DNA from: Coriobacteriaceae bacterium
Lineage (GTDB): Bacteria > Actinomycetota > Coriobacteriia > Coriobacteriales > UBA8131
DNA: 7,813 nucleotides
Reading direction: 5' to 3'
Assembly (NCBI GenBank): GCA_012515495.1
Contig: JAAYYH010000091.1
Span: forward strand, 1 to 7,813
The position numbers and the translations under genes are program-made. Each line of letters opens with the position of its first letter. Position 1 is the stretch's first letter. A model generated the notes under the pieces. It had not been told where the DNA came from, searched no databases, and was given only the letters and a program-made list of their open reading frames with translations. Of this stretch, positions 1-5,775 are shown one piece after another.

Positions 1-706
1 GAGCTCCCAGTGTATCGATATCCACTCCCAAGATACTCGCAGAACGCCGTACGATGGCGCACAGTTCCTCAAAGCCATAGTAATCAAGGCGGAAGGCAAT
101 GCCGAAGCGGTCGCGCAACGGCCCCGTGAGTAATCCGGTGCGCGTTGTAGCGCCAATCAAAGTGAAGTGCGGGATATCCAACCGCAGTGATCGCGCCGAA
201 GGGCCCTTGCCAATGACGATGTCCAACACGAAGTCCTCCATCGCCGGATAGAGCACTTCCTCGACAGCTCGATTGAGTCGGTGTATCTCATCGATGAACA
301 GCACGTCACCCGATTCGAGGTTGGTGAGGATGGCGGCCAGATCGCCCGCGCGCTCGATTGCCGGCCCACTGGTAGCCCTGAAAGAAGCTCCCAGCTCATT
401 AGCTACAACTCCGGCCAGAGTAGTCTTGCCCAAACCGGGAGGCCCCGAGAACAGCAGATGATCAAGGGTGTCCTTGCGCTGACGAGCGGCTTCGATCAAC
501 ACCCGCAGGTTCTCCTTGACGCGGGATTGCCCCAGATAATCATCCAACAATCTCGGGCGCAGTGAACGATCCAGACCAAGGTCGTCTTCGGTCAGCTCCG
601 GCGACAGCGGTCTGGCTGCTTCTTCTCCAACAACACCAACCCCGCCGTATCCCGCGGAGAATCCCTCGTCAAACGGCGTGAGGTCGTCAGCTTCCCACAA
701 AGACAC
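1..706 (-). CDS. ruvB: Holliday junction branch migration ATPase RuvB, 5' part (3' end beyond window)
   Basis: RuvB is the AAA+ hexameric motor that, with RuvA, drives branch migration of Holliday junctions in recombinational repair. My reading of the minus strand gives 235 residues before the window edge; the family is about 340. Visible: the RPRLLDDYLGQ block (50-60), Walker A GPPGLGKTT (88-96), Walker B VLFIDEIH (135-142), sensor 1 GATTRTG (185-191) and the LRDRFG segment (197-202) that holds the arginine finger. The missing part is the rest of the small AAA+ domain and the winged helix. The start is GTG at 704-706, whose first G is the last base of the ruvA stop (TAGTG), with GGGGGCAGGA upstream; a TTG two codons later is the alternative. 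Relative to E. coli RuvB there are about 26 extra residues at the N-terminus, acidic and glycine-rich. It is the third gene of ruvCAB. Identity is certain; the exact start is less so. Confidence 0.97.
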   Translation of the reverse strand, partial: MSLWEADDLTPFDEGFSAGYGGVGVVGEEAARPLSPELTEDDLGLDRSLRPRLLDDYLGQSRVKENLRVLIEAARQRKDTLDHLLFSGPPGLGKTTLAGVVANELGASFRATSGPAIERAGDLAAILTNLESGDVLFIDEIHRLNRAVEEVLYPAMEDFVLDIVIGKGPSARSLRLDIPHFTLIGATTRTGLLTGPLRDRFGIAFRLDYYGFEELCAIVRRSASILGVDIDTLGA

Positions 707-1293
707 TATCCTGCCCCCAGTCTTCTCAAGGCATAGCGCAACGCTGCGCTGGTATCACTCGTGTCGCCATCATATCCCTTTAGCGCCAGATCGGTTTCCG
801 CAGCTGAGAAACCCATACCCAACAAAGCCTCTGATGCCTGGATCATTCCTGCTTCGCGCAGCGCGTCACCGTGCCCCATATCACCGATTGCGCTGTCCAG
901 CGTTCCCTTAAGTTCCAAGACAATGCGTTGGGCCGTCTTCTTGCCTATTCCTGAAATCGAGGATACCGCACCAATATCTTCGCTGGCTATCGCCTTCATC
1001 AACGCATCGGCACTGAAGGTCGACAGCGCGCTGAGAGCTACCTTGGGGCCGACACCGGACACAGTGATCAATTTCTCGAACAACGCTCGTTCCCTCTCAT
1101 CACAAAAACCGAACAGGGACATACCGTCGTCTCTGACCTGCAGATGGGTATAGACCGTTGTCTCATCCCCCAAAGGATCAAGAGTGCTCAGCGATTGCGT
1201 TGACATACCCACACGATAGCCCACTCCGCCAACATCGATCACGATGCCCTGAGCGTCTCTAAGCGCGATCTGCCCCCGCAGATATGAGATCAT
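706..1293 (-). CDS. ruvA: Holliday junction DNA-binding subunit RuvA
   Basis: RuvA tetramers clamp the four-way junction in a square-planar form and load two RuvB rings. The 195-residue product has the normal family length. It starts MISYLRGQIA, the first strand of the N-terminal OB-fold (about 1-63). Two helix-hairpin-helix motifs follow, VSGVGPKVALSALS (78-91) and ISGIGKKTAQRI (113-124). After a flexible linker comes the C-terminal three-helix domain that contacts RuvB (about 148-195, with ASEALLGMGFS). The ATG at 1291-1293 overlaps the ruvC stop by 4 bp (ATGA) and is preceded by a strong ribosome site, GGGAGGGG, ending two bases before it. The stop TAG shares one base with the ruvB GTG. 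Translation is probably coupled along ruvC-ruvA-ruvB, which would help keep the subunits in proportion. Confidence 0.98.
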   Translation of the reverse strand: MISYLRGQIALRDAQGIVIDVGGVGYRVGMSTQSLSTLDPLGDETTVYTHLQVRDDGMSLFGFCDERERALFEKLITVSGVGPKVALSALSTFSADALMKAIASEDIGAVSSISGIGKKTAQRIVLELKGTLDSAIGDMGHGDALREAGMIQASEALLGMGFSAAETDLALKGYDGDTSDTSAALRYALRRLGAG

Positions 1294-1808
1294 ATCCCCT
1301 CCCTTCCTACCTCAGCTTGCCTGCGCAGGTGCGCATGGCAGATGGCAGCTGCCAAGGCATCCGCACAATGATCGGGAGTAGGCGTATGATCCAGTCCCAA
1401 CAGCACCTTGACCATGTATTGCACTTGGTCCTTCTCAGCTGTTCCCGTGCCAACCACAGCCTGCTTGATCTGCCGAGGAGAGTACTCACCTACTGTCAGG
1501 TGCGAAACCGCGGCTGCAACCAAGGCTGCACCCCTTGCCTGTCCTGTAGCCATGGCACTTTTCGAATTGGCACCGAAGTAAATGGACTCGATGCCCAGTT
1601 CAACGGGATGGTATCTTGTGATGACGGTGCTGATCTGATCATGTATGGTCTTAAGACGTGAGGCGGTATCGCCTGTTGAAGGAGTCGAGATGCAGCCGTA
1701 GGCCAAAGCTCGTTTACTTGAGCCACATTCCTCGATGATGCCCCAACCCGTGTTCGCCAGACCGGGATCGATTCCCATGATAACGGTCTTTTGCGATCGC
1801 TGTGTCAC
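1290..1808 (-). CDS. ruvC: Holliday junction resolvase RuvC
   Basis: RuvC is the dimeric, metal-dependent endonuclease that nicks Holliday junctions symmetrically to finish recombination. The 172-residue product has an RNase H-like fold: MGIDPGLANTGWG (11-23) with first ligand D14, LGIESIYFG (71-79) with E74, and PDHCADALAAAICHAH (145-160). In the last block H147 and D150 fit the third and fourth ligands; His replaces the Asp of E. coli (D138), as in Thermus RuvC. The start is GTG at 1806-1808: an in-frame TGA lies six bases upstream, and AGGAG (1815-1819 on the plus strand) stands six bases before the GTG. An out-of-frame ATG at 1810-1812 is not used. It is the first gene of ruvCAB and sits behind a LexA-box promoter, 75 bp after yebC. 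Confidence 0.98.
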   Translation of the reverse strand: MTQRSQKTVIMGIDPGLANTGWGIIEECGSSKRALAYGCISTPSTGDTASRLKTIHDQISTVITRYHPVELGIESIYFGANSKSAMATGQARGAALVAAAVSHLTVGEYSPRQIKQAVVGTGTAEKDQVQYMVKVLLGLDHTPTPDHCADALAAAICHAHLRRQAEVGREGI

Positions 1809-1844
1809 GCATCACTCCTAGCCCCGACAGTATCTTCAGGATTC

Positions 1845-1873
1845 AGTATAGCGAACATCTGTTCGTGATGAAA
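1845..1873 (-). promoter_or_regulatory. Predicted ruvCAB promoter
   Basis: On the minus strand, TATACT (plus-strand 1845-1850) matches a sigma-A type -10 at five of six bases. A 17-bp spacer puts the -35 at 1868-1873 (TTTCAT), a poor match. Transcription would start near 1838, about 30 bases before the ruvC GTG. The whole spacer is taken up by the LexA box, so the bound repressor would directly block RNA polymerase. A weak -35 is common in promoters controlled mainly by a repressor, but this is inference. Confidence 0.55.
1852..1865. promoter_or_regulatory. LexA-binding SOS box upstream of ruvCAB
   Basis: CGAACATCTGTTCG is an inverted repeat with perfect 6-bp arms CGAACA/TGTTCG around a 2-bp centre. 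It fits the SOS-box consensus known from Bacillus and Actinobacteria (CGAAC-N4-GTTCG). It begins 19 bp after the yebC stop codon and ends 44 bp upstream of the ruvC start, inside the spacer of the predicted ruvCAB promoter. LexA bound here should repress ruvCAB until DNA damage triggers RecA-stimulated LexA self-cleavage. The lexA gene itself is not in the window. Confidence 0.88.
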
Positions 1874-1883
1874 GACCTCTGCG

Positions 1884-2642
1884 CTAATCCTCGAGCGCAG
1901 CAGCGATCTCCTCAGTGATATCCATGGTGTGATAGACGTTTTGCAGATCCTCAAGATCCTCGAGCTTATCAATCAGGCGCATGACCTTCCTGGCATCGGA
2001 GACGCTGACCTCTGTAGGAGTGGTGGGCTCCATGATCAGCTCGGCTCCCTTGATCTCCAACCCTTGGTCTTCCAGGCCCTTACGCACCGTGGCCAGATCG
2101 GTGGGCGCAGTGAGGATCACCCATTCTTCGCCAGCATCCTCATAATCCTCACCACCAGCTTCGGCGACCTGCATCATGAACTCATCTTCATCGGCGCTCT
2201 GGTTCTTCTCGATCAGCAATTGTCCCTTGCGCTCGAACTGATAGGCGACACTGCCGGTAGTACCTAGATTGCCACCGCTATGGCTGAAAGCCGAACGCAC
2301 ATCAGCTGCTGTTCGGTTGCGATTGTCGGTCAAAGCCTCGATATAGACGGCAACACCCGCCGGTCCATAGCCTTCGTAGACGACGTTCTCATAATGAGTA
2401 CCCTCACTTCCGGAGCTAAAGGCTTTCTTGATGGCGGCATCGATCTTATCCTTGGGCAGCGAGTAACCCTTGGCTTTGGCAATGGCAGCAGCCAGTGAGG
2501 CGTTGTTCTCAGGATTGGGATCCCCGCCTTCCTTCGCGGCAACAGTGATATTGCGGGAGAGCTTTGAGAAGATCGCACTGCGCTTGGCGTCCTGTGCGGC
2601 TTTGCGATGCTTGGTTGTCGCCCATTTGGAATGTCCGGACAT
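1884..2642 (-). CDS. yebC: YebC/PmpR (TACO1) family protein
   Basis: The 252-residue product is full length for the family. It opens with the diagnostic MSGHSKWATTKHRKAAQDAK and continues with KLSRNITVAAKEGG (28-41), YENVVYEGYGPAGVAVY and EALTDNRNRTAADVR. The glycine-rich GGNLGTTGSVAYQF block comes before an acidic C-terminal domain. Members were long annotated as DNA-binding transcriptional regulators. Mitochondrial TACO1 is a translational activator, and recent work on bacterial homologues supports a ribosome-associated role in relieving stalling at proline-rich stretches, so the label 'transcriptional regulator' should be used with care. The ATG has AAAGG about eight bases upstream and a predicted promoter about 40 bases upstream. 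It is cytosolic and lies directly upstream of ruvC, a pairing seen in many bacteria, but the ruv genes have their own SOS promoter. Confidence 0.97.
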   Translation of the reverse strand: MSGHSKWATTKHRKAAQDAKRSAIFSKLSRNITVAAKEGGDPNPENNASLAAAIAKAKGYSLPKDKIDAAIKKAFSSGSEGTHYENVVYEGYGPAGVAVYIEALTDNRNRTAADVRSAFSHSGGNLGTTGSVAYQFERKGQLLIEKNQSADEDEFMMQVAEAGGEDYEDAGEEWVILTAPTDLATVRKGLEDQGLEIKGAELIMEPTTPTEVSVSDARKVMRLIDKLEDLEDLQNVYHTMDITEEIAAALED

Positions 2643-2681
2643 TGAGGTACCTTTCGTGGATAAGTGTCAGTCTGTCGCCTC

Positions 2682-2710
2682 ATTATACAACAAGCTCATC
2701 ATCTGCCACT
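2682..2710 (-). promoter_or_regulatory. Predicted yebC promoter
   Basis: A perfect -10 hexamer TATAAT is read on the minus strand at plus-strand 2682-2687. With a 17-bp spacer the -35 would be AGTGGC (2705-2710), a poor match, and there is no TGn extended -10. The start point would be near 2675, giving a leader of about 33 bases before the yebC ATG. The -10 is well supported; the -35 is uncertain. Confidence 0.5.
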
Positions 2711-2754
2711 GTCTGACCAAAACGTGGTTGGTGATGGATGGTTGATGGCAGATG
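2700..2754. repeat. 9-bp inverted repeat in the yebC-natA divergent gap
   Basis: CATCTGCCA (2700-2708) and TGGCAGATG (2746-2754) are perfect inverted copies separated by 37 bases. The left copy covers the presumed -35 area of the yebC promoter, so it could be a split operator, but nothing else supports that. The rest of the 267-base gap (2643-2909) holds the two divergent promoters and no convincing gene. Confidence 0.35.
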
Positions 2755-2830
2755 TCGACGATGCAGACGGGATGGCAGCTGTTACCAAGCTGACAACAAA
2801 GTGATCCTGAATTCACTCTCATGTAGGCTC

Positions 2831-2876
2831 TCTATCAGGCATAATGTAATTTGGTTGGCATACTGTGATCTATCAG
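2831..2876 (+). repeat. Direct repeat TCTATCAG flanking the natAB promoter
   Basis: TCTATCAG occurs at 2831-2838 and again at 2869-2876, 38 bp apart start to start. The second copy lies within the -35/-10 spacer of the predicted natAB promoter and the first lies upstream of the -35. Two half-sites in this arrangement could bind a regulator of the exporter, but an 8-bp repeat may be chance. Confidence 0.25.
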
Positions 2877-2883
2877 CGACAAT
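2855..2883 (+). promoter_or_regulatory. Predicted natAB promoter
   Basis: TTGGCA (2855-2860, five of six against TTGACA) is followed after exactly 17 bp by GACAAT (2878-2883, four of six against TATAAT). Transcription would start near 2890, about 20 bases before the natA ATG, leaving room for the GAGGG ribosome site at 2902-2906. Alternative -10-like CATAAT at 2840-2845 lacks a usable -35. Confidence 0.4.
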
Positions 2884-2909
2884 GCAAGCTATTCAAGATG
2901 TGAGGGAAC

Positions 2910-3701
2910 ATGAGAGAGATATTACGCGCTGAAAGCCTCAGCAAGACCTTCAAGTTATCAACCAAGCAACAACGTATAGAGCACACCAAGCAGCGGGTTC
3001 GCACGGCTGTCGATCAGTTGTCGTTCAGCGCCTATGAAGGCGAGATATTCGGGTTGCTCGGACCAAATGGGGCTGGGAAGACCACGACACTGAGGATGCT
3101 TGCCACCTTGATCAAACCTGATGCGGGAGATGCCCTGATAGACGGTTACAGCATACGCAGCCAACCAGAGGTGGTGCGATCGCGTATCGCCTTTTTGACC
3201 AGTGAACTCAAGCTGGAGGACTTCTTCACCCCTGACTATCTGTTCGACTTCTTCTCAAACCTGCACGCGGTGGACCCGATTGTTGCCAGACAAAGAAAAC
3301 AGCGATTATTCGAGCGTTTCGGTATCGATGAATTCGCCCAGGTCAAAGTTGGCGATCTTTCTTCTGGTATGAAACAGAAAGCCTCGCTGGTCATCTCCCT
3401 GGTACACGATCCCGCTATCATCATCTTCGACGAGCCAACCAACGGGCTCGACGTTATCACGGCAAAGGTCGTGACCGACTTCTTGAGCGAACTCCGTGAC
3501 CAAGGCAAGACCATCATCTTGTCCACACATATCTTCTCATTGGTTGAGAAACTCTGTGACCGTATCGGTGTGATCATCAACGGCCAGATGATCGTCTGCG
3601 ACAGTCTTGTGAATGTGGCTCAAGATCAGAGTCTCGAGGATCGCTTCTTCGAACTCTATCTCAAGGCCACCAAGGACTCGAGATCAGGTGATGCGGCATG
3701 A
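2910..3701 (+). CDS. natA: NatA-type ABC exporter ATP-binding subunit
   Basis: This is the cytosolic ATPase of a two-component ABC-2 type exporter, 263 residues. It shows Walker A GPNGAGKTT (51-59), signature LSSGMKQK (150-157), Walker B IIIFDEP (170-176), D-loop GLD (179-181) and switch His H207 (STHIFSL). An insertion of about 17 residues (STKQQRIEHTKQRVRTA, 17-33) between the first two strands is typical of the NatA branch, named for the Bacillus Na+ exporter NatAB. The place of the Q-loop glutamine reads AFLTSEL (94-100), with no Gln, which I recall as common in this branch. The start has GAGGG three bases before the ATG. The stop overlaps the permease start by 4 bp (ATGA). Family assignment is firm. 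Substrate is not shown by sequence: Na+, a drug or a peptide are all possible. Confidence 0.85.
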   Translation: MREILRAESLSKTFKLSTKQQRIEHTKQRVRTAVDQLSFSAYEGEIFGLLGPNGAGKTTTLRMLATLIKPDAGDALIDGYSIRSQPEVVRSRIAFLTSELKLEDFFTPDYLFDFFSNLHAVDPIVARQRKQRLFERFGIDEFAQVKVGDLSSGMKQKASLVISLVHDPAIIIFDEPTNGLDVITAKVVTDFLSELRDQGKTIILSTHIFSLVEKLCDRIGVIINGQMIVCDSLVNVAQDQSLEDRFFELYLKATKDSRSGDAA

Positions 3702-4888
3702 TGGCCATCGTGAGAAAGGAGTTCAGGCGCTTCTTCACCGACCGTAGGATGGTCCTGAGCGTGCTGTTGCTGCCGGGACTGATGATCTACCTAATCTATT
3801 CGTTCATCGGTAGCGCAGCCACAGATTTCCTGACAACGAATGAAGACTATGTCCCTGTTATCTACGCAGTGAATCTCCCCGATTCTGTCGCCGAACTCTC
3901 CAGCCAGGCCGATGTGGAGATCCAGCCAGCCGAAGCTGACCAGGCGGCCGAGATAAAGACCCAGATAGCGGAAAAATCTGCTGACCTGCTGGCGATATTC
4001 CCTGAAGGATTCGATAAGCAGGTCTCTTTGGCGATGGCGGGAAATACCCAAGACTACACGCCTCCTCGTGTTGAACTGTATTACAACTCCACGAAGATCG
4101 AATCGAACTCGATGTATGCGCTGTTGCAGACCGAGCTGAACGATTATCGTGACGCCAGTTTCACTTTGTTCACCGTCAATCCCGGTGAACAATCCTATGA
4201 TCTTGTCACTGAGGAAAGCGCCACCAGCTTCATGCTAGCCTCATTGTTACCGATGCTTTTGATGCTCTTCCTTTTCACCGGTAGCATGTCGGTAGCTCCC
4301 GAATCGATTGTCGGAGAGAAGGAACGCGGCACCATCGCCACACTGCTGGTGACGCCGATGCGGCGATGGGAACTGGCGTTGGGCAAGATCGTCAGTATCA
4401 GCTGCATCGCCCTGCTTTCAGGTCTGTCCAGCTTCATTGGCATCATGTTGTCCCTGCCTAAGCTGATTGGCATCGAGGGTCCGTCTACGCAGTTATCCAA
4501 TACGGCAGCGACTATGTATGCGCCAGTCGATTACCTGATGCTGCTGGCAGTGGTCTTCTCGACAGTCCTGTTATTTGTGGGCCTGATCTCAATCATCTCC
4601 GCCTATGCCAAGACAGTCAAAGAAGCGAACACACTGGTAACACCCCTGATGATCGTTGTGATGCTCGTCGGTGTCACGGTGATGTTCTCACAATCAGCGA
4701 CTACGAATCTGATGCTATATCTGATTCCGGCTTACAATAGCGTACAGGTGATCGTGGGCATACTCTCATTCAGCTATCAGCCACTTTTTGTCGCGATCAC
4801 TGTGTTGACCAATGTGCTGGCAGCAGGCATCTGCGTGTTCATACTGACGAGGATGTTCAACTCCGAGAAAGTGATGTTCTCGCGCTGA
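3698..4888 (+). CDS. natB: NatB-type ABC-2 exporter membrane subunit
   Basis: This is the membrane subunit paired with the preceding ATPase, 396 residues. The N-terminus MMAIVRKEFRRFFTDRR is a cytosolic amphipathic segment, followed by one membrane helix (about 18-40). A large extracytoplasmic domain (about 42-170) comes next, then five or six helices between 176 and 385. The hallmark GEKERGTIATLLVTP (206-220) after the second helix is the ABC-2 coupling motif; it precedes the MRRWELALGK loop. This layout of one helix, a big outer domain and a C-terminal helix bundle is that of NatB and related exporters. Start: ATG at 3698 overlaps the natA stop, and a second ATG follows at once (3701); AGGTG lies upstream. 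The stop is only 5 bp from the stop of the convergent B6 kinase, so natAB transcripts probably run into it unless stopped by the hairpin at 4944-4977. Confidence 0.85.
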   Translation: MMAIVRKEFRRFFTDRRMVLSVLLLPGLMIYLIYSFIGSAATDFLTTNEDYVPVIYAVNLPDSVAELSSQADVEIQPAEADQAAEIKTQIAEKSADLLAIFPEGFDKQVSLAMAGNTQDYTPPRVELYYNSTKIESNSMYALLQTELNDYRDASFTLFTVNPGEQSYDLVTEESATSFMLASLLPMLLMLFLFTGSMSVAPESIVGEKERGTIATLLVTPMRRWELALGKIVSISCIALLSGLSSFIGIMLSLPKLIGIEGPSTQLSNTAATMYAPVDYLMLLAVVFSTVLLFVGLISIISAYAKTVKEANTLVTPLMIVVMLVGVTVMFSQSATTNLMLYLIPAYNSVQVIVGILSFSYQPLFVAITVLTNVLAAGICVFILTRMFNSEKVMFSR

Positions 4889-4893
4889 CAGGC

Positions 4894-5736
4894 TCAGGAC
4901 AACAACTTGATATACAGTGGCAGTACATGTTCGAAATCAACGCCGTACTTTCGATCGGTGTCGGCGTCGAAAGTACGCTGGATAGCGGCCACGGTGAAGT
5001 CGACAGCGATGCTCGCTGCCTCAATCAGCGGCTTGTCGTTGAGCAGGGCACCCAGTAGCGCACTGGAGTAGATGTCACCAGTGCCGTGATAGTACCCTTC
5101 GATGTGGTCGCGGAAATAGTACTCAAAGCGATTCGTCTTCTTGTCATAGGCGGCAATGCCGAGCTTACCAACCTCGAAGGAGACGCCGGTCAGTACCACC
5201 TGCCGTGGACCCAGCTCTGCCAACTCCCTGAGCAATCCCTCGACATAGGTTTGATCATAATCCGATCCCGGATAGGGTTTTTCCAACATGAACGTCGCTT
5301 CGGTGATGTTTGGCACTACGATATCAGCTGCCGCGCAGAGATCGCGCATGCCCAACGCGAAATCAAGATCGAATGCCGGGTAGAGCTGACCCTGATCAGC
5401 CATGGCCGGGTCGACAAGGACTATGGTTGTCTTTTCACGGAAATCGCTGAAGAGCTGCTCGACCAGTTCCAGCTGCTCCCTGCTACCAAGATAGCCGGTA
5501 TATAAAGCATCTGCCTTCAGGCCAAGGGTCTTCCAATGTTCGCTGATAGGCTTGATATCATCTGTCAGGTCACGGAATGTATAGCCCGTGAAGCCTCCTG
5601 TATGCGTGGAGAGAATAGCAGTGGGCAGGATGGAGGTCTCGATACCTGCAGCGGAGATGATCGGCAGCGCTACGGTCAGAGAGCACCTACCAACACAAGA
5701 GATGTCTTGGATGGTGATTACCCGCTTTTGTTCCAT
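4894..5736 (-). CDS. pdxK: Pyridoxal/pyridoxamine (vitamin B6) kinase, PdxK/PdxY type
   Basis: This ribokinase-superfamily enzyme phosphorylates pyridoxal, pyridoxine or pyridoxamine with ATP, trapping B6 vitamers in the cell and supplying pyridoxal phosphate. At 280 residues it has the usual length. Visible: IQDISCVGRCSLTVALPI (9-26) at the N-terminal strand, STHTGGFTGY (43-52), TGYLGS (80-85), VDPAMAD (108-114), NITEA (143-147) and the GTGD anion-hole motif (218-221), whose D221 should be the catalytic base. The N-terminal blocks fit the 'pyridoxamine kinase' branch common in Firmicutes and Actinobacteria rather than ThiD-like kinases, although exact vitamer preference cannot be read. The ATG is preceded by AGGGAAGGAAAG. 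It follows the lipoprotein gene by 39 bp on the same strand with no terminator between, so the two are probably one operon. Its 3' end holds an 11-bp inverted repeat. Confidence 0.92.
   Translation of the reverse strand: MEQKRVITIQDISCVGRCSLTVALPIISAAGIETSILPTAILSTHTGGFTGYTFRDLTDDIKPISEHWKTLGLKADALYTGYLGSREQLELVEQLFSDFREKTTIVLVDPAMADQGQLYPAFDLDFALGMRDLCAAADIVVPNITEATFMLEKPYPGSDYDQTYVEGLLRELAELGPRQVVLTGVSFEVGKLGIAAYDKKTNRFEYYFRDHIEGYYHGTGDIYSSALLGALLNDKPLIEAASIAVDFTVAAIQRTFDADTDRKYGVDFEHVLPLYIKLLS
4944..4977. repeat. 11-bp perfect inverted repeat at the natB/pdxK convergence
   Basis: CGTACTTTCGA (4944-4954) and TCGAAAGTACG (4967-4977) are perfect inverted copies around a 12-base loop. They lie inside the last part of the B6 kinase coding sequence and 55 bp past the natB stop. 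The RNA of either strand can form the stem. Neither strand has a T-run after it, so it is not a classic intrinsic terminator. It could be a U-less terminator or a 3'-end stabiliser for natAB mRNA. The repeat itself is certain; the role is inference. Confidence 0.6.
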
Positions 5737-5775
5737 TGTCTTTCCTTCCCTCAGTTGAGTGCTCTTCTGTGTATG

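Noticed and set aside
1074..1095. Second LexA-like site (GAAC...GTTC) in ruvA
   Set aside because: The half-sites are seven bases apart instead of four, and it lies within coding sequence.
1343..1354. 12-bp perfect palindrome TGGCAGCTGCCA in ruvC
   Set aside because: It encodes the conserved ALAAA segment, and about two such palindromes are expected by chance in a window this long.
2738..2932. 64-codon plus-strand reading frame running from the intergenic gap into natA
   Set aside because: No ribosome site, no recognisable domain, Arg/Cys-rich start, and it overlaps natA and its promoter.
3176..3196. GCGAT-CGCGT-ATCGC hairpin followed by CTTTTT inside natA, as a terminator
   Set aside because: The stem is only 5 bp and lies in conserved coding sequence early in an intact gene; likely chance.
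5086..5505. 139-codon plus-strand frame opposite the B6 kinase
   Set aside because: Its sequence is the antisense shadow of a strongly conserved enzyme gene; no ribosome site or domain seen.
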